Counted from the first letter of the stretch, positions 6,310 to 14,179 are shown. The stretch is DNA of 19,722 nt from JBPEXY01 sp052031065 (GCA_052031065.1 JBPEXY010000119.1:1-19722); one strand, 5' to 3'. Notes: generated by a model not told the origin, from the letters alone. A program made the numbers and translations.

Positions 6310-8235
6310 TTAGTCCTCCAAAACAAATTGGCCGCGGCTCGCGATATCGGCGCTGATCTTCTGTATGCATGTTGCAACGCTCATGCTACCCAGATCTTTG
6401 CCATCACGCGTGCGCACGGCCACTTCATCTGCATCGCGTTCCCGATTACCCACTACCAGCAGGTACGGTACGCGTTGCAGGGTATGCTCGCGAATTTTAT
6501 AGCCGATCTTTTCGTTTCTCAAGTCAGCGTCGACGCGAATTCCCTGATCATTCAGGCTTTTAGCGATCCGCTGTGCATATTCTGCCTGTTCATCAGTGAT
6601 GTTGATGAGCACTGCCTGCACTGGAGCTAGCCAGGTTGGCATGGCGCCGGCGTGTTCCTCGACCAGGATGCCAATGAAACGTTCCAGGGAGCCGAGCACT
6701 GCACGATGTAACATCACTGGTGTCTGACGGCTGCCGTCCTCAGCGACGTAGTGGGCGTCGAGCCGTTCCGGCATGGAAAAATCGACCTGGATGGTTCCGC
6801 ACTGCCAGACCCGCTGTAGTGAATCGCGCAGGGAAAACTCTATCTTGGGGCCATAAAAAGCGCCCTCACCAGGCTGTAATTCCCACTGTAACTGGTTGCT
6901 GTCAAGCGCCCGCTGGAGGGCTTCTTCAGCTTTATCCCAGATCGAGTCGCTGCCAACTCGCTGTTCCGGGCGGGTGGAAAGTTTGATGAGTATATCTGTA
7001 AAGCCGAAGGTCTCGTAGACTTCGAAAAGCAGGTCGATGAAGGTTTTAACCTCACTCTGGACCTGTTCCTCGGTGCAGAATATATGCGCATCATCCTGGA
7101 CGAAATTACGCAGTCGCATCAGTCCGTGAAGTGTCCCCGACGGTTCGTTGCGATGACAGCTGCCAAACTCCGCCAGTCTTAACGGCAGGTCGCGGTAACT
7201 CCGCAGGCCGCGATTATAGATCTGGATATGTCCCGGGCAGTTCATCGGTTTGACCGCGTAATCCCGGTTCTCGGAGTGGGTGGTGAACATGTTTTCGGCA
7301 AAATTATCCCAGTGGCCGGACTGTTCCCAGAGTTTGCGGTCAACGACTTGCGGCGTGCGCACTTCCTGGTAACCATGTTGGTCCATCATCTCGCGGATGT
7401 ACTGCTCTACCTGCTGGTAGAGCACCCAGCCACGCGGATGCCAGAAAATCATTCCCGGGGCTTCTTCCTGAATATGAAACAGGTCGAGCTGTTTGGCCAA
7501 CTTCCGATGGTCGCGTTTTTCCGCCTCCTCGATGCGGTGCAGGTACTCTTTTAGATCGGTTTTGTTGGCCCAGGCGGTACCATAGACCCGCTGCAGCATT
7601 TCGTTGTCAGCATCACCGCGCCAGTAGGCACCCGCGAGTTTGGTCAGTTTGAACGCTTTCAGGTGCCCGGTTGACGGCACATGGGGTCCGCGGCACAGGT
7701 CGGTGAATTCCGCCTGCCGGTAAAGCGTCAGTTGTTGATCCGCAGGAATATCGGCAATGATTTCAGCTTTGTAGGCTTCGCCCTGGCTAGCAAAGAAGCT
7801 CACGGCTTCATCACGGCTGCTGACACTGCGTTCGATTTCGATATCCTGTTTCGCCAACTCAGCCATTTTCTTTTCGATAGCGGCCAGATCTTCCGGTGTG
7901 AACGGACGCTGGTAAGCAAAGTCGTAATAAAAACCATCTTCGATCACCGGGCCGATGGTCACCTGGGCCTCGGGGAACAGGGTTTTGACTGCCTGCGCCA
8001 ACAGGTGCGCGGTGGAGTGACGGATGATCTCCAGTCCCTCCTCATCTTTGCCGGTAATAATCGCAACGGTGGCGTCTGCTGAAACCCGGTACCCGGTGTC
8101 GACCAGCTCACCATCGACTTTGCCGCCGATAGCGGCTCGTGCGAGACCGCTGCCTATACTCTCGGCAATCTCTTTGATCGTGACTGCAGCGTCGAAATGG
8201 CGCTGGCTACCGTCGGGAAGGGTAATGTCGGGCAT
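6310..8235 (-). CDS. thrS: Threonyl-tRNA synthetase
   Basis: ThrS charges tRNA-Thr and removes mischarged serine. The product has 641 residues (642 in E. coli). In order: a TGS domain (1-62), the editing domain with HSTAH at 73-77 and RGPHVPSTGHLKAFKL near 182-197, and the class II catalytic core. Zinc-ligand equivalents are Cys333 (MNCPGH), His384 (DDAH) and a third His in VMLHRAVLGS near 510. A C-terminal anticodon-binding domain follows (APVQAVLINITDEQ onwards). It begins the translation-factor cluster; the infC ribosome site lies in its last codons. Just upstream is a hairpin resembling the anticodon arm of tRNA-Thr, suggesting autoregulation as in E. coli. The ribosome site at the ATG is weak (AGAG). 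Confidence 0.98.
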   Translation of the reverse strand: MPDITLPDGSQRHFDAAVTIKEIAESIGSGLARAAIGGKVDGELVDTGYRVSADATVAIITGKDEEGLEIIRHSTAHLLAQAVKTLFPEAQVTIGPVIEDGFYYDFAYQRPFTPEDLAAIEKKMAELAKQDIEIERSVSSRDEAVSFFASQGEAYKAEIIADIPADQQLTLYRQAEFTDLCRGPHVPSTGHLKAFKLTKLAGAYWRGDADNEMLQRVYGTAWANKTDLKEYLHRIEEAEKRDHRKLAKQLDLFHIQEEAPGMIFWHPRGWVLYQQVEQYIREMMDQHGYQEVRTPQVVDRKLWEQSGHWDNFAENMFTTHSENRDYAVKPMNCPGHIQIYNRGLRSYRDLPLRLAEFGSCHRNEPSGTLHGLMRLRNFVQDDAHIFCTEEQVQSEVKTFIDLLFEVYETFGFTDILIKLSTRPEQRVGSDSIWDKAEEALQRALDSNQLQWELQPGEGAFYGPKIEFSLRDSLQRVWQCGTIQVDFSMPERLDAHYVAEDGSRQTPVMLHRAVLGSLERFIGILVEEHAGAMPTWLAPVQAVLINITDEQAEYAQRIAKSLNDQGIRVDADLRNEKIGYKIREHTLQRVPYLLVVGNRERDADEVAVRTRDGKDLGSMSVATCIQKISADIASRGQFVLED

Positions 8236-8252
8236 GATGGTCTCTGGGGTTC

Positions 8253-8278
8253 AGTGGTGACCGCTACCAAGGGCCACT
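8253..8278 (-). promoter_or_regulatory. Candidate thrS translational operator mimicking the tRNA-Thr anticodon arm
   Basis: On the minus strand, bases -18 to -43 before the thrS ATG contain CCCTTGGTA, identical over nine bases to the anticodon arm of E. coli tRNA-Thr(GGU) as I recall it. The outer arms AGTGG and CCACT are complementary and CC/GG pairs close the loop, placing TTGGTAG in a hairpin loop with a GGT anticodon-like triplet (plus-strand 8266-8268). E. coli thrS mRNA is known to carry an anticodon-arm mimic in this region that binds ThrRS and blocks ribosomes. Pairing includes a three-base bulge, so the fold should be confirmed. Confidence 0.5.
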
Positions 8279-8347
8279 TGTAATGCCTTTGAAGGTTAAA
8301 GGTTTAGCGCTCGCGCAGGGATCAGGCTGATGCCCAGGCCAGGAAAC

Positions 8348-8424
8348 TGGTAGGCGCGATTGGATTCGAACCAACGACCCCCACCATGTCAAGGTGGTGC
8401 TCTAACCAACTGAGCTACGCGCCT
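8348..8424 (-). tRNA. tRNA-Val (anticodon GAC)
   Basis: The minus strand gives a complete 77-nt cloverleaf: acceptor AGGCGCG with CGCGCCT, D-arm with AGTTGGTTAGAGC, anticodon stem CCACC/GGTGG around loop TTGACAT (anticodon GAC), and T-loop GTTCGAATC. The discriminator A and CCA end are encoded. It sits 112 bases before thrS on the same strand, an order also known in pseudomonads. Its promoter candidate is at 8513-8540; no terminator was seen between it and thrS, so readthrough into thrS is possible. Confidence 0.97.
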
Positions 8425-8512
8425 GCTAAGGTCATCCGCAACTTCGATGTTGCTGGATCATAAGCCTGTGTAGAGGCTGCTTTTCCAGCGGGGCCGAATT
8501 ACGGGGGCGGAG

Positions 8513-8540
8513 AAGATACCACAATCAGTGGTAGGGTCAA
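8513..8540 (-). promoter_or_regulatory. Sigma-70-type promoter for tRNA-Val
   Basis: On the minus strand TTGACC (8535-8540) is followed after 16 bases by TATCTT (8513-8518). A C-rich discriminator, CTCCGCCCCC, comes next, as is usual for growth-rate-controlled stable RNA promoters. Initiation would fall near 8505, leaving a leader of about 80 nt before tRNA-Val. Within that leader a small hairpin with GCAAC/GTTGC arms lies at 8435-8457. The same promoter may contribute to thrS transcription by readthrough. Confidence 0.55.
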
Positions 8541-8579
8541 GCCGGATTCGGTCGTTCAGCACTATCTCTATGGTGTCGC

Positions 8580-10589
8580 TCAGCTGCCGAGCGCGTCGAG
8601 TACCAGGGTCTGTTCTTTAATCTGCTGGATCTCATCCCTGACGCGGGCCGCTTCCTCGAATTCCAGGTTCTCAGCGAACTGCAACATCTTCTCTTCAAGT
8701 TCGCGCATGACCCGGCCGATTTTTCTTGCGGACATTTCTCCGTAGCGAGGTTTGTCTTCGGCTACCTGGCGGGTTCTGGCAGAGACCTGGTCACCGTAGG
8801 TAATCTGGATGATATCGGTGATCGCCTTGTTGACCCCGGTAGGGGTGATGCCGTGCTCACGGTTATAGCGTGTCTGTTTGTCGCGCCTGCGAGTGGTTTC
8901 ATCGATCGCCCGGTGCATCGACTGGGTTGTGGTGTCAGCATATAAAATGGCTTTGCCATCGATATGGCGCGCGGCGCGGCCAATGGTCTGGATCAGTGAT
9001 GATTCAGATCGGAGAAACCCTTCTTTGTCAGCGTCGAGTATCGCCACCAGCGAAACCTCCGGAAGGTCGAGTCCCTCGCGCAAAAGATTGATGCCGATCA
9101 GCACGTCAAATGTACCTAGCCTGAGATCGCGAAGAATTTCCACCCGCTCCACGGTATCGATATCGGAATGGAGGTAACGGACCTCGACACCATTTTCGGC
9201 GAGGTAGTCGCAAAGATCCTCTGCCATTCGTTTGGTCAGGGTGGTGACCAGAACCCGTTCATTGCGGCTTGTCCTGAGTTTGATTTCCGATAGCAGATCA
9301 TCGACCTGCGTCGTTACCGGGCGTACTTCGATCAGCGGATCGACCAGTCCAGTGGGCCGTACGACCTGTTCGACCACACAGTCAGTGGTGTTTTTTTCAT
9401 AGGGGCCGGGAGTCGCAGAAACAAAAACCGTCTGCGGGGCGATCTGTTCCCATTCGGCAAACTTGAGAGGCCGGTTATCCAGTGCAGAAGGTAGCCGAAA
9501 GCCATATTCAACCAGCGTTTCCTTGCGCGAACGGTCACCTTTGTACATGGCGCCGAGTTGCGGGATCGAGACATGGGATTCATCGACAATCAGTAGTGCG
9601 TCGTCCGGCAGGTAGTCATAGAGGGTGGGTGGAGGCTCGCCGGCGGCGCGACCGGAGAGGTAGCGCGAGTAATTTTCGATCCCCGAGCAATATCCCAGTT
9701 CCTGCATCATCTCCAGATCAAAACGGGTGCGCTCCTCCAGGCGCTGTGCCTCGATCAGTTTGTTGTTGCTACGTAACTGCTCCAGCCGCTCCCGTAACTC
9801 TTCTTTAATCTGGTCGATGGCGTTGATAATCACTTCACGCGGAGTGGCGTAATGGGTTTTTGGGTAGACGGTTAACCGCGGCACCCGGCGCAGAGTTTCG
9901 CCGGTGAGCGGATCGAAATAGGAGAGACTTTCGATCTCATCATCAAAAAGCTCAACGCGCACCGCCTCCCGGTCCGAATCCGCCGGGAAGATGTCGATCA
10001 CTTCCCCGCGTACCCGGTAGGTGGCGCGCTGCAGGTCAAGGTCATTACGGGTGTACTGTAGTTCTGCCAGGCGGCGCAATATCTGGCGCTGATCGATACG
10101 GTCGCCCTGCACCAGATGGAGAATCATCTGCATGTAGGCCCGGGGGTCGCCGAGGCCATAAATGGAAGAGACCGAGGCAACCAGTATGGTGTCTCGTCGT
10201 TCCAGCAGAGCGCGGGTTGCGGAGAGACGCATCTGTTCAATGTGGGCATTGATGGAGGCGTCTTTCTCGATGAAGGTGTCGGATGCGGGGACGTAGGCTT
10301 CAGGTTGGTAGTAGTCGTAGTAGGAGACAAAATACTCGACTGCGTTGTCAGGGAAAAACTCGCGCATCTCCGCATAGAGCTGTGCGGCAAGGGTTTTATT
10401 GTGGGCGAGAATCAGCGCCGGCCGTTGTACCTGGCTGATGACGTTGGCTATCGTATAGGTCTTGCCAGATCCGGTTACCCCGAGCAATACCTGCGCTGCC
10501 TCACCCGACGCAAGGCCGTCAGTGAGTTGGGCGATGGCGTTCGGTTGGTCGCCGGCCGGCTGGTAGTCGCTGTGCAGTTGAAATTGCAT
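8580..10589 (-). CDS. uvrB: Excinuclease ABC subunit B
   Basis: UvrB is the DNA-damage verifying helicase-like subunit of nucleotide excision repair; it works with UvrA and then UvrC. The product has 669 residues (about 673 in E. coli). It shows Walker A GVTGSGKT at 37-44, the damage-sensing beta-hairpin YYDYYQPEAYVP at 90-101, the Walker B-like DESHV at 336-340, helicase motifs TLTKRMAEDL, GINLLREGLDLPEV and QTIGRAARH, and a C-terminal UVR domain (EEKMLQFAENLEFEEAARVRDEI) that binds UvrC. It is divergent from the aminotransferase gene across about 170 bases. I see no CTGT-N8-ACAG LexA site there, although uvrB is SOS-regulated in E. coli. It is intact. Confidence 0.98.
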   Translation of the reverse strand: MQFQLHSDYQPAGDQPNAIAQLTDGLASGEAAQVLLGVTGSGKTYTIANVISQVQRPALILAHNKTLAAQLYAEMREFFPDNAVEYFVSYYDYYQPEAYVPASDTFIEKDASINAHIEQMRLSATRALLERRDTILVASVSSIYGLGDPRAYMQMILHLVQGDRIDQRQILRRLAELQYTRNDLDLQRATYRVRGEVIDIFPADSDREAVRVELFDDEIESLSYFDPLTGETLRRVPRLTVYPKTHYATPREVIINAIDQIKEELRERLEQLRSNNKLIEAQRLEERTRFDLEMMQELGYCSGIENYSRYLSGRAAGEPPPTLYDYLPDDALLIVDESHVSIPQLGAMYKGDRSRKETLVEYGFRLPSALDNRPLKFAEWEQIAPQTVFVSATPGPYEKNTTDCVVEQVVRPTGLVDPLIEVRPVTTQVDDLLSEIKLRTSRNERVLVTTLTKRMAEDLCDYLAENGVEVRYLHSDIDTVERVEILRDLRLGTFDVLIGINLLREGLDLPEVSLVAILDADKEGFLRSESSLIQTIGRAARHIDGKAILYADTTTQSMHRAIDETTRRRDKQTRYNREHGITPTGVNKAITDIIQITYGDQVSARTRQVAEDKPRYGEMSARKIGRVMRELEEKMLQFAENLEFEEAARVRDEIQQIKEQTLVLDALGS

Positions 10590-10759
10590 GGTTGTGTTCA
10601 GATTTGGCAGGGCAACAGTTATATTAGCAATCGTTGTAGATGACGGTCGAGAATCATCACTGGCCTGAAAATTACCACTGATCAGACCGGTTATCGCCGT
10701 TTAGTTAGCCCGCCGGCAGTGTAGGTGTGGCCCATTCGTTCGGTTAAGAGGGATCTTTG

Positions 10760-11944
10760 TTGGATATTAGACTTTCCAGTCGTGTGGCAAAAGTAAAACC
10801 GTCTCCCACCATGGCGGTTACGGCGCGCGCCAAGGAACTCAGGGATGCCGGCCATGATGTCATTGGCCTGGGAGCTGGCGAGCCAGATTTCGATACGCCT
10901 GACCATGTTAAACAGGCTGCGATCGAAGCGATCAAAGCGGGGCAGACCAAATATACCCCGGTTGGTGGAACCACGGAGATGAAACAGGCGGTTGTCGATA
11001 AATTCTCACGTGAAAACGGTCTGGATTACGGTCGCGACGAAATTCTCGTTTCGGTCGGCGGCAAGCAGAGCTTTTACAATCTCGCGCAGGCGCTGTTCGA
11101 CCCAGGTGATGAGGTGCTTATCCCTGCTCCCTACTGGGTCTCTTACCCCGATATCGTGCTGCTGGCTGATGCAAGCCCGGTAGCACTGCCGACCGATCTC
11201 TCTACCCGCTTTAAAATCACTCCGCAGCAACTCGAAGCGGCGATCACACCCAACAGCCGGTTACTGGTACTTAACAGCCCCTCAAATCCAACTGGCTCCA
11301 TCTATACGCGAGCTGAGCTTGCTGCGTTGGCGGAGGTGTTGATCGCCCACCCACAGGTCTGGATCGCGACCGACGATATGTATGAGCATATCCGCTGGAC
11401 TGGTGAGGACTACGCTAATATTGTAAACGTCTGTGCTGAGCTGAAGCCCCGCACCCTGGTGCTCAACGGGGTCTCCAAAGCCTATGCGATGACCGGTTGG
11501 CGAATCGGCTATGCCGCAGGTGATGCGCGGGTGATCGCGGCGATGGCCAAAGTGCAGTCGCAAAGCACATCCAATCCCTGTTCTATCTCCCAGGTGGCGG
11601 CGATCGCAGCCCTGAATGGTAAACAGGATTTTCTGCAGCAGATGGTAGAGGCTTTCAAGGAGCGCCACGATTATGTGGTTGGTGCCCTGCAGCAGATGCC
11701 GGGAGTGGAGTGTGCACCGGCGGATGGTGCTTTTTACTCCTTTCCCTCTTTTGTCGGGGTAATGGAACGACTCGGCATTGACGATGATGTCGTGCTCTGT
11801 GAGCAGATCCTTGAACAGGCGCAGGTGGCCCTGGTGCCTGGAAGCGCGTTTGGTTCACCCGGATATGTGCGTCTTTCCTATGCCACCAGTATGGAGACTT
11901 TGCGGGAGGCGATGCGTCGTCTGAAGCGCTTTCTCGACGCTTGA
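10760..11944 (+). CDS. Class I PLP aminotransferase, probable aspartate aminotransferase
   Basis: This cytosolic enzyme transfers an amino group, most likely between aspartate and 2-oxoglutarate. The 394-residue product is a fold-type I subgroup Ib aminotransferase: IGLGAGEPDFDTP near 35-47, NSPSNPTG with Asn176, the Asp205/Tyr208 cofactor contacts in ATDDMYEH, the PLP lysine Lys240 in NGVSKAYAMTGWRIGY, and a C-terminal carboxylate-binding Arg in GYVRLSYATS. Two TTG codons stand in tandem at 10757 and 10760. The second gives MDIRLSSRV, as in homologues, and better spacing (eight bases) from GAGG; no ATG occurs before residue 18. Prephenate aminotransferase activity is an alternative within this subgroup. 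The stop codon overlaps a tRNA promoter. Confidence 0.92.
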   Translation: MDIRLSSRVAKVKPSPTMAVTARAKELRDAGHDVIGLGAGEPDFDTPDHVKQAAIEAIKAGQTKYTPVGGTTEMKQAVVDKFSRENGLDYGRDEILVSVGGKQSFYNLAQALFDPGDEVLIPAPYWVSYPDIVLLADASPVALPTDLSTRFKITPQQLEAAITPNSRLLVLNSPSNPTGSIYTRAELAALAEVLIAHPQVWIATDDMYEHIRWTGEDYANIVNVCAELKPRTLVLNGVSKAYAMTGWRIGYAAGDARVIAAMAKVQSQSTSNPCSISQVAAIAALNGKQDFLQQMVEAFKERHDYVVGALQQMPGVECAPADGAFYSFPSFVGVMERLGIDDDVVLCEQILEQAQVALVPGSAFGSPGYVRLSYATSMETLREAMRRLKRFLDA

Positions 11945-11969
11945 CCCTGTAGGGATAACCCCCTAGAAT
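11941..11969 (+). promoter_or_regulatory. Strong sigma-70 promoter for tRNA-Asn
   Basis: TTGACC (11941-11946) and TAGAAT (11964-11969) are separated by the ideal 17 bases. They are followed by the GC-rich discriminator TCGCGCCCC, typical of stringently controlled stable RNA promoters. Initiation would fall near 11976, about 28 bases before tRNA-Asn. The -35 hexamer contains the stop codon TGA (11942-11944) of the upstream aminotransferase gene. Confidence 0.75.
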
Positions 11970-12003
11970 TCGCGCCCCTGACTGGTTTAGTCTGGTTCAG
12001 TGT

Positions 12004-12079
12004 TCCCCGGTAGCTCAGTTGGTAGAGCAGGTGACTGTTAATCACCCTGTCGATGGTTCGAGTCCGTCCCGGGGAGCCA
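12004..12079 (+). tRNA. tRNA-Asn (anticodon GTT)
   Basis: A full 76-nt cloverleaf is present: acceptor TCCCCGG with CCGGGGA, D-arm AGCTCAGTTGGTAGAGC, anticodon stem GGTGA/TCACC around CTGTTAA (anticodon GTT), and T-arm GATGG/CCGTC with loop TTCGAGT. The discriminator G and CCA end are encoded. It has its own promoter immediately upstream. I found no repeat of its 3' end elsewhere in the window, so there is no sign of an integrated element. Confidence 0.97.
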
Positions 12080-12212
12080 TTCCCTTTTACTATGAACCGC
12101 GCGTTGACCCGATTATAAATTGGCGGTCAGCTCCCACCGTGCGGTTATATCCACTTAGCAATTTCCGTTTGCTTTGCCGCTACGATGGCTGTGTAGCGTT
12201 GCGCCCCTGTTT

Positions 12213-12611
12213 ATGGTGATTGCGCTGTCAACCTGCCGAGCATACTGGTGGCGACTGGGCTGGCTGCAGCTTGGTCTATTGTTGACTCTGGCTTTATGGC
12301 CGGAAGTGCAGCTGCCGGGACCACAGGGGACCGACAAGGTATCACATCTACTGAGTTTTGCCTGGTTGATGTGCTGGTTTGGTCAGGTCGTCGAACGCCA
12401 GCGCCTACGGTTGGCGGTTGCTTTGATTGCGTATGGAGCGCTGATTGAGTTTTTGCAATACTTCTCGGGGTATCGAATGGGTGAGTTGGCGGACCTCTAT
12501 GCCGATATATCAGGAATACTGATCGGCTGGGGAGTGGTACAGTTTCTGCTTCCGAACCTGTTCAGCGCGCTTGCGGCTATCAATGCAAGCCGGGAAAACA
12601 CTCATTTATAA
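12213..12611 (+). CDS. VanZ-like family membrane protein
   Basis: The product is a small integral membrane protein with about four hydrophobic segments. It carries the VanZ-like signature: TDKVSHLLSFAWLMCWF, then the E-x2-Q...R...D...D pattern in LIEFLQYFSGYRMGELADLYADISGILIG. VanZ itself gives teicoplanin resistance, but most family members in Gram-negatives have no known function. The ATG at 12213 gives 132 residues; an in-frame TTG at 12174 would add 13. Neither has a visible ribosome site, so the start is uncertain. A TATAAA at about 12114-12119 might serve as a -10 element. Two genes follow closely on the same strand, suggesting an operon. Confidence 0.8.
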   Translation: MVIALSTCRAYWWRLGWLQLGLLLTLALWPEVQLPGPQGTDKVSHLLSFAWLMCWFGQVVERQRLRLAVALIAYGALIEFLQYFSGYRMGELADLYADISGILIGWGVVQFLLPNLFSALAAINASRENTHL

Positions 12612-12623
12612 GGAAAACAAATC

Positions 12624-12704
12624 ATGAAAACCATGCCTGGAGCTTTGATGATTGCCTGTGTCGTCATCATTGCCGTGGGGGCGGTGATCGCCGCACTACT
12701 CTAA
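12624..12704 (+). CDS. 26-residue single-helix membrane peptide
   Basis: A short open frame (ATG 12624, stop TAA 12702-12704) encodes 26 residues beginning MKTMPGALM. From about residue 6 to the end it is a continuous hydrophobic run of A, V, I, L, G and C, ending ALL with no polar tail. AAGGA stands nine bases before the ATG and overlaps the VanZ-like stop, so translation is plausible and could be coupled. It lies 12 bases after the VanZ-like gene and 32 before the MFS transporter gene. Small one-helix proteins of this kind often assist larger membrane complexes (KdpF and CydX are known examples), but I cannot assign this one to a family. Confidence 0.55.
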   Translation: MKTMPGALMIACVVIIAVGAVIAALL

Positions 12705-12736
12705 ATCAATACCTAAAATAACCGGAGGAGAGGGGG

Positions 12737-14047
12737 ATGGATTCGGTCAGTCACGCCGAACTGGAGCGGCGCGTACCTAAGAAAGTGATGTGGCGGTTGA
12801 TTCCGTTACTGATCGTCGTCTATGTGATGGCGCATCTCGACCGGGTCAATGTCAGTTTTGCCGGTCTGACGATGACTGACGATCTCGGCTTTACTGCTGA
12901 GGTGTTTGGTTTTGGCAGCGGCATATTCTTTTTCGGCTATCTGCTGTTTGAGGTCCCCAGCAATCTGATTCTGGAACGTGTTGGCGCGCGCCGGCTGATC
13001 ACTACGATCATGGTGATCTGGGGAACTGTCTCAGCGGCGATGGCGTTGGTGACCACGCCGCTGGAATTCTACATCATGCGCTTCATTCTCGGCGTCGCGG
13101 AATCGGGGCTCTATCCAGGAGTCATTCTCTACCTGACATTCTGGTTTCGTCGCCAGGAGCGGGCAACCGCCATTGCGCTGTTTGCGCAGGCGCTCGCTAT
13201 TGCCGGGTTAATCGGCAGTCCCTTGTCGGGCTGGATTCTGGAAGTCTCTGACGGTATGGCAGACATGGCCGGCTGGCAATGGCTGTTTATATTTGAAGGC
13301 TTGCCTACGGTGTTGCTGGCACTGGTGGTCTTCATCGTTATGACCGACCGCCCGGAGCAGGCCAAATGGCTCAGGCCCGAAGAGCGTGACTGGCTGGTCG
13401 AGCAGATGGCCAGGGAGCCGCTGGAGAGCGGTAGCCATGATCATTTTTTACAAAAACTGCTGCATCCCAAAGTAATCATGCTGAGCCTCTTTTATGCATT
13501 GTTTCTTGGTGCTTTCGCCGGGCTCATGCTCTGGGTTCCAAAGACGTTGCAGCAAAATATTCCCGGAATCAGTAACGAAATGATCGGTTGGGCAGTCGGT
13601 TTGCCCTATGTGCCTTTTTCGCTCGCGATGCTGTTCTGGGGTCGACTCTCTGACAGGGTGCACAACCGTAAACGGCTGGTTTCACTCGCCGCATTGATTG
13701 GCGGTATCGGTTTTGTGATGCTGCCTTTTACCAGGACCCTTTGGAGCTTCGAGCTGTCACTGGTAGTGTTGATGGTTGGCATGGGAGCTGGTTTTAGCAG
13801 CTACTGGGGGCTGGCAACAATTACACTGGGCCCAAAGCTTGCCGCGGTGGGTATCGCGGTGGTCAACTCTGCTGGCGCGCTGGGCAGTTATGCTTCAGTA
13901 GCCGGGCTGGGGCTGCTGGTCGGTGCGTTGGGCGATTACACCATCGGTTATCTTCTGTTGGGCGCTGCAGTGTTACTTTCCGCGCTGGTCGTACAGTTGG
14001 TCCCGGAGAGTCATTCGTCTGCATCAGTACCAATCACTGCGGGTTGA
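12737..14047 (+). CDS. MFS transporter, anion:cation symporter (ACS) family
   Basis: This 436-residue inner-membrane protein has about twelve hydrophobic segments. It shows ACS-family wording: RLIPLLIVVYVMAHLDRVNVSFA in the first helix, GIFFFGYLLFEVPSNLILERVGARR covering helix 2 and motif A, RFILGVAESGLYPGVILYLTFWF in helix 4, and WGRLSDRVHNRKR after helix 7. ACS members import organic anions such as tartrate, glucarate, phthalate or allantoate. The substrate here is not readable from sequence. A near-perfect ribosome site (GGAGGAG) lies seven or so bases before the ATG. It follows the VanZ-like and 26-residue genes on the same strand. Enzyme genes that might use its substrate are on the opposite strand from 14660 on, but that link is speculative. 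Confidence 0.92.
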   Translation: MDSVSHAELERRVPKKVMWRLIPLLIVVYVMAHLDRVNVSFAGLTMTDDLGFTAEVFGFGSGIFFFGYLLFEVPSNLILERVGARRLITTIMVIWGTVSAAMALVTTPLEFYIMRFILGVAESGLYPGVILYLTFWFRRQERATAIALFAQALAIAGLIGSPLSGWILEVSDGMADMAGWQWLFIFEGLPTVLLALVVFIVMTDRPEQAKWLRPEERDWLVEQMAREPLESGSHDHFLQKLLHPKVIMLSLFYALFLGAFAGLMLWVPKTLQQNIPGISNEMIGWAVGLPYVPFSLAMLFWGRLSDRVHNRKRLVSLAALIGGIGFVMLPFTRTLWSFELSLVVLMVGMGAGFSSYWGLATITLGPKLAAVGIAVVNSAGALGSYASVAGLGLLVGALGDYTIGYLLLGAAVLLSALVVQLVPESHSSASVPITAG

Positions 14048-14110
14048 GCCGGTGTCGGATTGTCCTTGTTCAACTACTGGTAGCTGTGCTGGGAGGCTAC
14101 ACAAGTTATT

Positions 14111-14136
14111 GAAAACAATGTAGACTTTTTGTTTTC
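14111..14136. repeat. 8-base inverted repeat upstream of ihfB
   Basis: GAAAACAA (14111-14118) and TTGTTTTC (14129-14136) are perfect complements with a 10-base gap. The AT-rich arms make a weak RNA hairpin, so a protein-binding site or a poor terminator for the MFS gene are both possible. No assignment is made. Confidence 0.3.
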
Positions 14137-14152
14137 TCCGTTTTCAGTCAGG

Positions 14153-14179
14153 TTGTACTGTCAAGTGATAATTTATAGT
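14153..14179 (+). promoter_or_regulatory. Weak candidate promoter for ihfB
   Basis: TTGTAC (14153-14158) and TATAGT (14174-14179) are 15 bases apart, upstream of ihfB by about 36 bases. The -10 hexamer is good; the -35 match and the spacing are poor. GATAAT at 14166-14171 is an alternative -10. The 167-base region between the MFS gene and ihfB otherwise holds no recognisable gene. Confidence 0.3.

Noticed and set aside
6306..6377. ATG start for infC at 6375-6377
   Set aside because: It would overlap thrS by 68 bases, lacks a ribosome site, and adds residues unlike IF-3; the ATC at 6303-6305 fits better.
12004..12079. tRNA-Asn as an integration site for a mobile element
   Set aside because: No repeat of the tRNA 3' end, integrase or phage gene is found downstream in the window.
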